Shown here one piece after another: positions 7,703-15,969 of a DNA stretch of 64,000 nt. The notes below the pieces were generated by a model. It did not search any database, had not been told where the DNA came from, and saw nothing but the letters and a program-made list of their open reading frames with translations. Within the stretch, counting starts at the first letter, position 1. Each line of letters starts with the position of its first letter. The stretch covers positions 1,922,001 to 1,986,000 of the forward strand of contig NZ_LT629739.1 in NCBI RefSeq assembly GCF_900105045.1, read 5' to 3'. The position numbers and the translations under genes were made by a program. The stretch comes from Brevibacterium picturae (GTDB lineage: Bacteria; Actinomycetota; Actinomycetes; Actinomycetales; Brevibacteriaceae).

Positions 7703-9273
7703 CGCTCCCCCACCACCCGAGCATCGTCGCCGCTTTCCGTAGTCTCACTGAGCCGAGCATCGTCGCCGATCACCTGGTTCTCGGTTCCGGTGGCCAGGGC
7801 CAGGACCTCTTCCTCCGTGGAACTCGGCGGTAGTTCCCCGGCGAATCGGCCATCGGACATGACGAGGACCCGATCGGACATTCCCAGGACTTCGGGAAGC
7901 TCACTGGAGACGAGGACGATCGCGACACCTCGGCGGGCGAGGCTGCGGATCAGGCGGTAGACGGCGATCTTGGCACCGACGTCGATTCCTCTGGTCGGCT
8001 CGTCGAGCAGCACCACACGTGGGGATGTGGCCAGCCATTTGGCCAACACGACCTTCTGCTGGTTGCCTCCCGACAGTGCACGGACCTCCTGGTCCGCATT
8101 GCGACTGATGACTTCGAGGGATTCGAGGATTCCGGGAATCTTCGCGCGCATCCCGGAAGTGCGGGAGGGGAAGACCGAACGGATCGCCAGGAGTGCGTTG
8201 TCGATCACGGACTGCGAGAGCACCAGGCCGGTGCCCTTCCGGTCTTCTGTGACCAGGGCCAGACCGCGCCGGACGCCCTGTCGGGCGGTGGTGATCCTCA
8301 CCGCCTCGCCGTCGAGGCGCACCGTACCGCGGGTGAAGGGCTCGGCGCCGAAGATGGCTGACAGGAGCTCCGAGCGACCGGAACCCTGCAGCCCGGCCAG
8401 TCCGAGGATCTCACCGGCGTGCAGATCGAAGGTGATGTCGTCAAGCTGCTCGTTTCCTGCTCCGGTCACCGAGAGCACGGTGGCACCGGTCTGGGTTCCC
8501 GCCTCGCGTTCGGGGAAGAATGTGCTGATGGGTCTGCCGACCATGGCGCGCACGAGTCCCGCCTGATCCATCTCCTCGCTCGGTCGGCTGGTGACGAGTG
8601 AACCGTCCTTCAGCACTGTGATCGTGTCGCAGAGGTCGAAGACCTCCTGCAGCCGGTGCGAGACGTAGATGATCGCCACACCCTTGGACTTGAGGGTCTC
8701 GACGATCCGGTAGAGCACAGCGACTTCCTTCTCGGACAGCGCGGCGGTGGGTTCGTCCATGGAGATCACGTGGGCATCGACCGACAGTGCCTTGATGATC
8801 TCGACGATCTGCTGTTCGGCCACGGTCAGCCAGCCGACCTTGGCATCGGGGGTGATTCCCTCCACGTCGAGGTCGTCGAGGAGGGCCTGCGTCCTGGTGC
8901 GCATCGTGGCCACATCGACGAAGCCGCGCTTCCGAGGTTCACGACCGAGGAAGACGTTCTGCGCAACGGTGCGATCGGGCAGCAGATTGAACTCCTGGAA
9001 GACGGTGGCCACACCCGCTTTCCCAGCATCGACAGGGTGGGAGAAGTCGACGATCTCCCCGTCGATGCGCAGCTGACCGCCGTCCCTGCGGTGGACACCG
9101 GCGATGATCTTCATCAGCGTGGATTTGCCGGCACCGTTCTCTCCGACGAGACCGTGGACTGTGCCGGCTCGCACCTCGATCGAGATGTCGTGCAGCACTT
9201 CGACTCCGAAGAACTGCTTGCGAATTCCTGTGGCGCTCAGCACCGGTGTGCTGGGAGTCGAATCACCGGTCAT
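7699..9273 (-). CDS. sugar ABC transporter ATP-binding protein with two ATPase domains (RbsA/XylG type)
   Basis: This 524-residue protein has two ABC domains. Domain 1 has Walker A GENGAGKST (about residues 43-51), a degenerate signature (LTVAEQQIVEI) and Walker B VISMDEPTAALS. Domain 2 has the degenerate Walker A typical of this family (GLQGSGRSE), a canonical signature LSGGNQQKVVLAKW and Walker B VVLLDEPTRGIDVG. This layout marks the CUT2 (ribose, xylose, galactose) importers. It energises uptake through the two neighbouring permeases. Its start overlaps the dehydrogenase stop by 4 nt. Confidence 0.93.
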   Translation of the reverse strand: MTGDSTPSTPVLSATGIRKQFFGVEVLHDISIEVRAGTVHGLVGENGAGKSTLMKIIAGVHRRDGGQLRIDGEIVDFSHPVDAGKAGVATVFQEFNLLPDRTVAQNVFLGREPRKRGFVDVATMRTRTQALLDDLDVEGITPDAKVGWLTVAEQQIVEIIKALSVDAHVISMDEPTAALSEKEVAVLYRIVETLKSKGVAIIYVSHRLQEVFDLCDTITVLKDGSLVTSRPSEEMDQAGLVRAMVGRPISTFFPEREAGTQTGATVLSVTGAGNEQLDDITFDLHAGEILGLAGLQGSGRSELLSAIFGAEPFTRGTVRLDGEAVRITTARQGVRRGLALVTEDRKGTGLVLSQSVIDNALLAIRSVFPSRTSGMRAKIPGILESLEVISRNADQEVRALSGGNQQKVVLAKWLATSPRVVLLDEPTRGIDVGAKIAVYRLIRSLARRGVAIVLVSSELPEVLGMSDRVLVMSDGRFAGELPPSSTEEEVLALATGTENQVIGDDARLSETTESGDDARVVGER

Positions 9274-10370
9274 GGCGCTTCGACCTCGACCCAGGTGCGC
9301 TCGGCCGCCGATCTCAGCACTGCCTCTGTCACGAGTGCGGCGCGGACACCGTCGGCCAAAGTCGGCACACCTTCGCGTTTCTCACCGGCGAAGACTGCGT
9401 AGGAGTCGGCGACGAACGCGTTGAACGCGTCCTGATAGCCCTGCGGATGTCCTGCCGGAACCGTGCACAGTCGGGCGGCGTCGGGAGACAGAGTGTCGGG
9501 ATCACGCATAAGCAGCTGGCTGCCGGCACGGCGGCCGACCCACAGCTGCTCCGGCTGCTCTTGGGCGAACCGCAGGCTCTCCTGCGCACCGGCGACCTCA
9601 ATGACGAGACCATTCTTACGGCCCGGCGCCAGTTGGGACACGAGGACCGAACCGATAGCACCCCCGCTCATCTCAACCGTCATCGCGACTGTGTCCTCCG
9701 TCGTCACGGCAGCTCCGCCTCGGCGAGGGTGAACGGTTCTCGTCGTTGCGGTCAAGGACACGATGCGTTCGTCGGTGATGAATTCGATGAGGTCGACGAG
9801 GTGGGAGCCGATGTCTGCGAACGCACGGGAGGGTCCTCCTGATTCCGCGTCGACTCTCCAGTTGTCGTCCTCGGCACTCAGCAGCCAATCCTGCAGATAG
9901 CTGGCATCGATGGTCAGCAGCGCCCCTGCCTCGCCTCGCCGGATGCGGGCACGGGCCTCGCGGACCATCGGGTGATAGCGATAGACGAACGGTACGGTTC
10001 CGCTCAGTCCGAGTGCTTGCGCACGGTCGACGATGGAGCGCGCGGCGGTGGAATCGGTGGCCAAGGGCTTCTCGCAGATGATCTGGAATCCTGCGTCGAG
10101 TGCCCGCAGTGCGTGTTCGGCGTGGGAGGTGTTCGGGGTGCAGACATGGACGACATCGAGATCGTGATCGAAGAAATCGTCGCCGGCCGTGGAGGTTTCG
10201 TAGCCGAGCTCCGTCGCAGCTCTCCGGCTTCGGGCCGCTGTCGAGCTCGCGATCACATCGAGGTGAGCTCCGGCAGTGCGGGCGGCCCGAGTGTGCGTGC
10301 GGGCCATGAAGCCGCCTCCCAGCATCCCGATACGGGGTGGAGGGGCGAAAGCCTGGGCAACGGTGTCCAT
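9270..10370 (-). CDS. Gfo/Idh/MocA-family oxidoreductase, first gene of the sugar operon
   Basis: The N-terminal Rossmann motif GMLGGGFMARTHTRAA binds NAD(P). The CEKPLATDS segment supplies the conserved Lys-Pro of this family, and a C-terminal alpha/beta domain carries the active site (DIGSHLVDLIEF). Members oxidise sugars or cyclitols such as inositol. The frame stays open to a TTG at 10406, but that codon lies inside the operator palindrome. The ATG at 10370 (366 aa) is preferred because CAGAAT ends 5 nt before it and a perfect TTGACA box (10406..10401) lies 19 nt further up. Expression is probably controlled by the divergent ROK repressor. Confidence 0.88.
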   Translation of the reverse strand: MDTVAQAFAPPPRIGMLGGGFMARTHTRAARTAGAHLDVIASSTAARSRRAATELGYETSTAGDDFFDHDLDVVHVCTPNTSHAEHALRALDAGFQIICEKPLATDSTAARSIVDRAQALGLSGTVPFVYRYHPMVREARARIRRGEAGALLTIDASYLQDWLLSAEDDNWRVDAESGGPSRAFADIGSHLVDLIEFITDERIVSLTATTRTVHPRRGGAAVTTEDTVAMTVEMSGGAIGSVLVSQLAPGRKNGLVIEVAGAQESLRFAQEQPEQLWVGRRAGSQLLMRDPDTLSPDAARLCTVPAGHPQGYQDAFNAFVADSYAVFAGEKREGVPTLADGVRAALVTEAVLRSAAERTWVEVEAP

Positions 10371-10392
10371 GAACCATTCTGATGTCGGGTTG

Positions 10393-10424
10393 CCTACTTT
10401 TGTCAAGACTTTTTTAAAAGTAGG
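10393..10424. promoter_or_regulatory. palindromic operator between the sugar operon and the ROK gene
   Basis: CCTACTTTT (10393-10401) and AAAAGTAGG (10416-10424) are exact 9-nt inverted arms separated by 14 nt of A/T-rich sequence. On the minus strand the repeat overlaps the TTGACA -35 box of the dehydrogenase operon. Position and symmetry fit binding of a dimeric ROK repressor that is released by the imported sugar or its derivative. Confidence 0.7.
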
Positions 10425-10478
10425 TCCTCAATCGTCATCTTTTGGTGACAGTCTTTACGGATGTGCTTTACTGAAAGG

Positions 10479-11666
10479 ATGAGCCAGGTGATCGCTTCGC
10501 AAGCACCCGACCTGTCGCATGCCGGCGGGCTCTTCCAGCTGCTGCGAGACGGGCAGCCGCGGACTCGGGCCGATCTTGCGAAGTCGACCGGCCTCTCCCG
10601 CCCCACCGTCGCCCAGAGGATCGACCAGCTGCTCGGCCTCGGGCTCATCACCCCCGTCAGTGACGCAGCCTCAACGGGCGGGCGGCCGAGCTCGCAATTC
10701 GCCTTCAACCCCCGGGCCAGGGTGGTCGTCGCCGCAGACTTCGGCGCCTCACACGCTCGGCTCGCCGTCACGGACCTGACCGGCACCGTCCTCGCGGAGC
10801 TCGGCGAGGAACGCGAGATCTCCGACGGCCCCGTCAGCGCCATCGAGTGGCTGACCGCTTCGGCGCTGCGCCTGCTCGAGACGGCCGATCGCAGTGCTGC
10901 GGACGTGGTCGGGGTGGGCATCGGGCTTCCCGGACCCGTGGAATTCTCGACCGGCCGCCCGATCAATCCGCCGATCATGCCCGGTTGGGATCGCTTCGAT
11001 CTTCCCGGTGCCCTCAAGCAGACGTTCACCGCCCCGGTACTCGTCGACAACGACGTCAACATCATGGCCCTCGGCGAGCGCAACTTCGCCTGGCCGGACA
11101 CCACGGATCTCCTCTTCGTCAAGGTCGCCACGGGCATCGGCGCCGGCATCATCTCCGGCGGCTCGCTGCGCCGCGGCTCGCACGGGGCGGCAGGAGACAT
11201 CGGCCATGTCGCTCTGCCGCGCGCAGCCGATACTCCCTGCGCCTGCGGCAATCGCGGATGCCTCGAAGCGGTCGCCTCGGGACGTGCCATCGCCCGGTCC
11301 CTGGCAGGATCGGGTGTGGCGACAACGACTCCGGCCGACGTTGTGGCGCTCGTCAAGGCCGGCGACCTGCAGGCGATTCAGGCCGTCCGCCAGGCCGGCC
11401 GCGACCTCGGCGAGGTCCTCACCACCTGTGTGAGCCTGATGAATCCCTCACTCATCCTCATCGGCGGGACTATGGCGCAGGCGGCCGAACACCTCGTGGC
11501 TGGGGTCCGCGAGGTCGTCTACGCGCGCTCGATCCCGCTGTCGACCGAGCATCTGATGATCGCCCCATCGCGCGCAGCCGGAGATGCCGCCATTCTGGGT
11601 GCGGCGCACCTGGCCATCGACGCGGCCCTGTCTCCCGACCGGATCGCCGCCGCCCTCAGCCGGTAG
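10479..11666 (+). CDS. ROK-family transcriptional repressor
   Basis: The protein has an N-terminal winged helix (RTRADLAKSTGLSRPTVAQR) followed by a ROK sugar-kinase-like sensor domain. The latter has an ATP-site remnant AADFGASHARLAV, the sugar/active-site segment LVDNDVNIMALGE and the zinc motif GHVAL...CACGNRGCLEA. It is XylR/NagC-like and should repress the divergent ABC/dehydrogenase operon until its sugar ligand binds. The ATG at 10479 (395 aa) is chosen because TTTACT ends 6 nt upstream and GTGACA lies 16 nt before that, a leaderless layout. An in-frame ATG at 10461 would add six residues. Confidence 0.9.
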   Translation: MSQVIASQAPDLSHAGGLFQLLRDGQPRTRADLAKSTGLSRPTVAQRIDQLLGLGLITPVSDAASTGGRPSSQFAFNPRARVVVAADFGASHARLAVTDLTGTVLAELGEEREISDGPVSAIEWLTASALRLLETADRSAADVVGVGIGLPGPVEFSTGRPINPPIMPGWDRFDLPGALKQTFTAPVLVDNDVNIMALGERNFAWPDTTDLLFVKVATGIGAGIISGGSLRRGSHGAAGDIGHVALPRAADTPCACGNRGCLEAVASGRAIARSLAGSGVATTTPADVVALVKAGDLQAIQAVRQAGRDLGEVLTTCVSLMNPSLILIGGTMAQAAEHLVAGVREVVYARSIPLSTEHLMIAPSRAAGDAAILGAAHLAIDAALSPDRIAAALSR

Positions 11667-11855
11667 GTCTCCCGCCCGCCCCGGCGCACTAGGCTTCACC
11701 GGCGCGGAGGCGAGCTCCGGCGCCACCTTGCAAGACGCCTTACCACAACTCCCCGACGCGGCGGGGCCTGATCCACGACCTGGACCTTTGTCCCCTTACC
11801 ATAGGAAGTGCGCACCCCTCACAGAACAGCGCCCTTTCAACGAAGGAGTCCCCTC

Positions 11856-12695
11856 TTGCCACATAATCGAGCTTTCGCCCAAGTCGATGTCTTCTCCAGC
11901 GAGCCCTACCGCGGCAACCCTGTGGCCGTGATCCTCGACGCCGAGGGTCTCAGCGATGAGGAGATGGCTCGCATCGCGAATTGGACGAACCTGTCGGAGA
12001 CCACCTTCGTCCTCCCGCCCAGCGACCCACAGGCTGACTACCGCCTGCGGATCTTCACTCCCGCCCGTGAGCTCCCCTTCGCCGGCCACCCCACCCTCGG
12101 CTCTGCGGCCGCCTGGCTGGAGGCCGGCGGCGTCCCCCGCAGCGAGGGGACCGTGGTCCAGGAGTGCGGTGCCGGACTCGTCCACCTTCGCCGAGGTGGC
12201 CAGACCCTGTCCTTCGCCGCTCCCGAGCCGTTTCGCACCGGTGACCTCGACGAGGGCTTCGTCGAGCAGATCGCGGCAGCTCTCCACGTGGACCGCGGTG
12301 AGATCCTCGGTCATCAATGGGTCGACAACGGACCCGGGTGGGCCGCTGTGAGACTGGCGAGCGCGCAGCAGGTCCTCGACCTCGTACCGGACTTCTCGCA
12401 GATTCCCGATACCAAGCTCGGCGTCCTGGGCCCCCACCCGAAGGACTCCGAACACGAGTATGAGATCCGCGCGTTCGTCCCCGGCGCCGGCGTCGCCGAG
12501 GATCCTGTGACGGGCAGTCTCAACGCTTCGGTCGCGCAGTGGCTCATCGGCTCTGGACTCGCACCGGCGAAGTACACCGTCACGCAGGGCACCGCGCTCG
12601 GGCGGGCCGGAGTCATCTCGATCTCCCATGAAGACGATGAGCTCTGGGTCGGCGGAACGACGACCGTGTGCTTCCGAGGGACGGCGTTCGCATGA
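11856..12695 (+). CDS. PhzF-family isomerase-like protein
   Basis: This 279-residue protein shows the PhzF fold signatures: AFAQVDVFSSEPYRGNPVAV at the start, WTNLSETTFVLPPSD with the conserved catalytic Glu, FTPARELPFAGHPTLGSA, and the C-terminal half-repeat FVPGAGVAEDPVTGSLNA. PhzF itself isomerises a phenazine precursor, but no other phenazine genes are present, so this is probably one of the many metabolic homologues. The TTG at 11856 is preferred over an upstream GTG because AAGGAG (11843-11848) sits 7 nt before it. Its stop overlaps the next start by 4 nt. Confidence 0.85.
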   Translation: MPHNRAFAQVDVFSSEPYRGNPVAVILDAEGLSDEEMARIANWTNLSETTFVLPPSDPQADYRLRIFTPARELPFAGHPTLGSAAAWLEAGGVPRSEGTVVQECGAGLVHLRRGGQTLSFAAPEPFRTGDLDEGFVEQIAAALHVDRGEILGHQWVDNGPGWAAVRLASAQQVLDLVPDFSQIPDTKLGVLGPHPKDSEHEYEIRAFVPGAGVAEDPVTGSLNASVAQWLIGSGLAPAKYTVTQGTALGRAGVISISHEDDELWVGGTTTVCFRGTAFA

Positions 12696-13798
12696 GCCGA
12701 ACAGACAAGAAGCCGGTCACCGGGATCAGGCACAACAAGCGCAACACAGCGAACAAGCCGCTGCGGATCTTCCACGGCCGGATGTACTTCGCCCTCCAGG
12801 CCCTCGCCGGTGCCGCCTGGTGGCTGGGCATCATCACACTCCCGGCGCTGCGCGACGCGACGCTCGGGAGCCTCGATCCGCTGCTCGTCTCCGCCATCGG
12901 CGTCCCGCTCTTCGTCCTCGGCTCTGCTCTGGCCGCACTCAATCTTCGCTGGGCTGTGTGGGCCGCCGCTGCCTGGACCACCCTCGTCGCGGTCGGCATG
13001 ATCATCTATGCCACTGTCACCACCGAGGCGGGCCTGGGTGCCGTCCTCATGATTGGCGCCGCAGTGGGCAGCGTCATCGCCGGTACCCTGATGCTCCGCG
13101 GCAGAATTTCGTCCGGCCGCCTCCTCCTTGGACTGTTCTCCTATCGCAGCTCTCACACGCGTGTGAGGTCTCAGCTGCTGGTCAGAACCATGATCCAGCT
13201 TGTGGTCTTCTGGGGAGTGTTCCTCATCGTCCTGCCCACGATCATCAATGCGTTCCAGGAACGGTGGAACCTGACCGTGAAGTTCCCGATCCTCGTTGTC
13301 GTGGCCGGCTTCGCCCTTCTCGCCTTCGCAAGCGTCCTCGGCGTGTGGTCGGCACGGACGATCGCGAACTTCGGTTCCGGGACTCCGCTGCCTTCCGCGA
13401 TGGCCAACCACCTGGTGATGCGGGGCCCCTACGCCTTCGTCCGCAACCCGATGGCCATCGCCAGCACCACCCAGGGCGTGGCAATCGGGCTCTTCATCAG
13501 CTCCTGGATGGTCATTGCCTACGCCATCGCCGGTGCACTGCTGTGGAACTGGCTGATTCGACCGCACGAGGAGGCCGATCTGCGGAAGCGCTTCGGCGCC
13601 GAGTTCGATGACTACGCTGCGCGGGTCTCCTGGTGGATTCCGAGCTTCTCCGCATTCGACGGTGACGACGACACCGGTGCCGATGACACCGATGCAGATG
13701 ACACCAGCGACGATGACATCAGCCCAGATGAGACACATGCCGCCGAGACCGACGCCGCCAACAGCTCAGGCCAGGACTCAGCCGACCGCAAGCAGTAG
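12692..13798 (+). CDS. isoprenylcysteine carboxylmethyltransferase-like membrane protein with acidic tail
   Basis: This 368-residue membrane protein has about seven hydrophobic segments. It ends in the ICMT/PEMT-type catalytic region, with MRGPYAFVRNPMAIA (cofactor-binding RNP), RPHEEADLRKRFGAEFDDYA and WWIPSF. The family methylates lipids or prenyl-cysteines with S-adenosylmethionine, and bacterial substrates are largely unknown. After residue 315 comes a roughly 50-residue tail rich in Asp and Thr with near-repeats (DDTGADDTDADDT), not usual for the family. It is probably co-transcribed with the PhzF-like gene (ATGA overlap). Confidence 0.8.
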   Translation: MSRTDKKPVTGIRHNKRNTANKPLRIFHGRMYFALQALAGAAWWLGIITLPALRDATLGSLDPLLVSAIGVPLFVLGSALAALNLRWAVWAAAAWTTLVAVGMIIYATVTTEAGLGAVLMIGAAVGSVIAGTLMLRGRISSGRLLLGLFSYRSSHTRVRSQLLVRTMIQLVVFWGVFLIVLPTIINAFQERWNLTVKFPILVVVAGFALLAFASVLGVWSARTIANFGSGTPLPSAMANHLVMRGPYAFVRNPMAIASTTQGVAIGLFISSWMVIAYAIAGALLWNWLIRPHEEADLRKRFGAEFDDYAARVSWWIPSFSAFDGDDDTGADDTDADDTSDDDISPDETHAAETDAANSSGQDSADRKQ

Positions 13799-13801
13799 TG
13801 C

Positions 13802-14170
13802 TCAGCTCGCGTCGTGGACAGTCACCGCATAGCCGTCGGGGTCGACGAAGGTGAAGGTCAGGCCGAAGGGGCTCGGCGCGGGGGCACGCAGTATCTCGAC
13901 CCCTGCCTCGACGAGGCTGTTGTGCAGTGCCTGTGAGTCATCGCAGCCGAACCACAGCGCGACTCCGGTGCCCGGTCGTTCGACCGAGTCGAGATCGACG
14001 TCCGGCAACGGCTCACGGACGGCGAAGGGTATCGGTGAGGTGGCAAAGAGGACTGCACCGGGCGGTGCTGCCGGCACCTGCTTGAGCCCAATCCGCGTTT
14101 CGTAGAATTCAGCCGCCCGCTCGAGGTTTCGTACCTGCAGTGCGATGAAGTCCGGTCCTGTGACAGTCAT
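13802..14170 (-). CDS. VOC (glyoxalase/bleomycin-resistance) family protein
   Basis: This 122-residue protein consists of two beta-alpha-beta-beta-beta modules. The first begins FIALQVRNLERAAEFYETRIG and the second ends FTFVDPDGYAVTVHD. Members chelate a divalent metal for isomerase, dioxygenase or drug-binding roles, so the specific activity is unknown. It is divergent from a MarR regulator. The 73-bp shared promoter holds two dyad sites, so it is probably the regulator's target. It ends 3 bp from the convergent ICMT-like gene. Confidence 0.85.
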   Translation of the reverse strand: MTVTGPDFIALQVRNLERAAEFYETRIGLKQVPAAPPGAVLFATSPIPFAVREPLPDVDLDSVERPGTGVALWFGCDDSQALHNSLVEAGVEILRAPAPSPFGLTFTFVDPDGYAVTVHDAS

Positions 14171-14199
14171 GATCGTTCCATTCTCTTGCTTTCGATTTC

Positions 14200-14245
14200 C
14201 ATGTCAGTGTCCTGACATGATCAATGTATGTCAGAATACTTACAT
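14200..14245. promoter_or_regulatory. two MarR-type operators in the VOC/MarR divergent promoter
   Basis: Site 1 is a perfect dyad, CATGTCAG (14200-14207), 4-nt spacer, CTGACATG (14212-14219). Site 2 is an imperfect copy, ATGTCAG (14228-14234), 4-nt spacer, CTTACAT (14239-14245). The centres are 27 bp apart. Site 2 covers both the likely -10 (CAGAAT, 14232-14237) and the start codon of the MarR gene, which would give tight autorepression. Confidence 0.75.
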
Positions 14246-14726
14246 GAGTCAAGAGGGTAATTCACCAGCGACACCAGACGCTTCAAGTCCACCAGGGGCG
14301 CTCGAAGCGCTGATCGGCTACCAACTCAAGCATCTGCAGTCGGCCCTGCGTTCACACATGGATGAGGCCCTGCGGCCAATCGGCCTGTCGACCCCGCAGT
14401 ACGCCTGCCTCGAGCTGCTGCGGCGGGCACCGGGCGCATCGAACTCGGAACTGGCTCGCGGGGCCTTCGTGACTCGGCAGACGATGAACACGCTGCTGCG
14501 CGGACTGCAGGACCGGGGGCTGGTGACCAGACCGAGGAAGGCGTCGACCGGAAGGGCTCTGCCCACGACCTTGACTCCGGAGGGTGAGGACGCCCTCGAT
14601 CAGGCGGTATCGCGGGTCGAGACGATCTCAGCGCTCATGGTCTCGACGCTCGATGACACACAGAAGAACAACCTCGGCGAGGCCTTGGATCTGTGTATCG
14701 CCGCCCTCGATCCGAAGGCCGGCTGA
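14244..14726 (+). CDS. MarR-family transcriptional regulator
   Basis: This 160-residue protein has a classic MarR core: LQSALRSHMDEALRPIGLST (dimer helix), LRRAPGASNSELARGAFVTR (HTH), then MNTLLRGLQDRGLVTRPRKA with the wing and an ALPTTLTPEGEDALDQA helix. The ATG at 14244 is preferred because CAGAAT lies 6 nt upstream and the region 5' of it holds operators. Longer in-frame starts would run through them. It is likely a repressor of itself and of the divergent VOC gene, responding to a small aromatic or oxidant. Confidence 0.9.
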   Translation: MSQEGNSPATPDASSPPGALEALIGYQLKHLQSALRSHMDEALRPIGLSTPQYACLELLRRAPGASNSELARGAFVTRQTMNTLLRGLQDRGLVTRPRKASTGRALPTTLTPEGEDALDQAVSRVETISALMVSTLDDTQKNNLGEALDLCIAALDPKAG

Positions 14727-14748
14727 GCGCCGAGGCGGCGAACGGCTG

Positions 14749-15213
14749 CTACCGCACGACGCGGTCGACGGGCCCCCTCTCCTCGGGAGGCAGCAACAGC
14801 ATCAGGATCAGCGCGAGGACGGCACCGATCCCGGCCCCGACCGTGTTGGTGATCAGGTCGCTGACAGTCGCGAACCTCGTCTGTGAGAGCACGGTGCCTT
14901 GGAACACCTCAATGGCGCCGCTGAAGGCCGCACCGATGACACCGCCGAGCCACCAGCGGCGACGCCCCAGATGCAGCGCGAGCAGAAATCCGAACGGGAC
15001 GAACATGGCGACATTGGCCAGCCTCTCGACGCGCTCATAGGTCAGCCACTCAGTTGCGCGATGAGTGGCGAAGAATTCGAGCAGGCGCCCGATGGGGCCT
15101 TCGGGACTGGTGTCGAGCTGCTGTGGCGTGAGCGTGACGAACGCGATGAACAGCGTGTAGAAAATCAACAGCGCGAGGGGAGCATTGCCCATCCGCCGCT
15201 GCTGATCCGTCAT
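14749..15213 (-). CDS. VanZ-family membrane protein
   Basis: This 154-residue protein has four hydrophobic helices and the VanZ signatures ERLANVAMFVPFGFLLAL, GAAFSGAIEVFQ and RFATVSDLITNTVGAGIGA. VanZ domains are linked to teicoplanin tolerance and envelope processes, but the mechanism is unknown. The ATG at 15213 is preferred because TATTAT (15226..15221) lies 7 nt upstream, a near-consensus leaderless -10. An in-frame start at 15300 would run into the end of the TetR gene. Confidence 0.87.
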   Translation of the reverse strand: MTDQQRRMGNAPLALLIFYTLFIAFVTLTPQQLDTSPEGPIGRLLEFFATHRATEWLTYERVERLANVAMFVPFGFLLALHLGRRRWWLGGVIGAAFSGAIEVFQGTVLSQTRFATVSDLITNTVGAGIGAVLALILMLLLPPEERGPVDRVVR

Positions 15214-15296
15214 TGTCAGAATAATACCGTCGCACCCTTGGTGCTCGGTCAGAGCCGGATGTCGACTCACAGGGGTCCCGCTCCCCGGACTCCAGG

Positions 15297-15887
15297 TCAA
15301 TCGGCCCGTGATGCGAATCGGGTGCTGAGCGCCTCGATTCGCCGGTCACGATCCTGGAGGCGCATTCGCCCGGCACGCTCGAGCAGGACGATGCCGTGCA
15401 GGGCACCCCAGAACACCTCGGTGCCGATGGCGTCACCGATGACGTCGGCCAGAGCGTCGAAGGCCTCACGCAGCTGCGTCTCATTGCCCTCTTCGGCAAA
15501 GCGTGCGTCGATCGGCTGTCGGAACATCGCCTCATAGACCGCGGGGTGCTCATCGGCGAATTCGAGGTAGGAGTGCGCCACGGCCGCGATTGCTTGCTCC
15601 CCCACCTTGCCGGCGACAGCCGATCGGCACCGATCCCTGAGATCGACGAAGCCGTCGAGCGCGATAGTCAGCATGATCTCCGACTTGCCGCCGGGAAAAT
15701 GGCCGTAGAGCACCGGCTGGGAATAACCGATGGCCTCGGCGAGATGACGGGTGGTCACCGACGCCCACCCGTCCTCGTCGGCGCGCTCGCGAGCGGCCGC
15801 GAGAATGCTCAGACGCCGCTCTTCAGCGCGCGTGAGTCGGTCCGCCTGCCGTTTCGCATCCGGCTGCCGCTTCGCCTGATCTGCCAT
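15297..15887 (-). CDS. TetR-family regulator
   Basis: The 196-residue protein starts with a very basic N-terminal tail (AKRQPDAKRQADR). The HTH follows (ASVTTRHLAEAIGYSQPVLYGHFPGGKSEI) with a WHG-type TetR_C ligand domain. The ATG at 15887 is preceded by AGAGGGGA. It is divergent from a DUF1772 gene and the 82-bp gap holds an array of CTAGC-type dyads, so it likely represses itself and that gene. The ligand is unknown. Confidence 0.9.
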   Translation of the reverse strand: MADQAKRQPDAKRQADRLTRAEERRLSILAAARERADEDGWASVTTRHLAEAIGYSQPVLYGHFPGGKSEIMLTIALDGFVDLRDRCRSAVAGKVGEQAIAAVAHSYLEFADEHPAVYEAMFRQPIDARFAEEGNETQLREAFDALADVIGDAIGTEVFWGALHGIVLLERAGRMRLQDRDRRIEALSTRFASRAD

Positions 15888-15923
15888 AGTCCCCTCTTGT
15901 GCTTCGCCGTGACAAGGCATACT

Positions 15924-15954
15924 CTAGCACTGCTAGATATTCTAGCAACGCTAG
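15924..15954. promoter_or_regulatory. overlapping TetR operators between TetR and DUF1772 genes
   Basis: CTAGCA-c-TGCTAG (15924-15936) and CTAGC-aac-GCTAG (15942-15954) are two perfect dyads with centres 18 bp apart. Their inner arms form a third perfect dyad, TGCTAGA-tat-TCTAGCA (15931-15947). This looks like a cooperative site for two TetR dimers. The AGGAG of the DUF1772 gene begins at the edge of the right dyad. Confidence 0.8.
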
Positions 15955-15969
15955 GAGAGAGGATCTCCC

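Noticed and set aside
8300..8500. Second ATPase domain of the sugar ABC protein as inactivated by mutation
   Set aside because: Its Walker A lacks the usual Lys-Ser/Thr pattern, but this is normal for RbsA/XylG-type double ATPases.
11856..12695. Phenazine biosynthesis locus
   Set aside because: Only a PhzF-fold gene is present; no phzA-E or phzG neighbours, and PhzF homologues are common metabolic enzymes.
12314..13738. 474-residue minus-strand frame
   Set aside because: Antisense to the PhzF-like and ICMT-like genes, both of which have clear family motifs.
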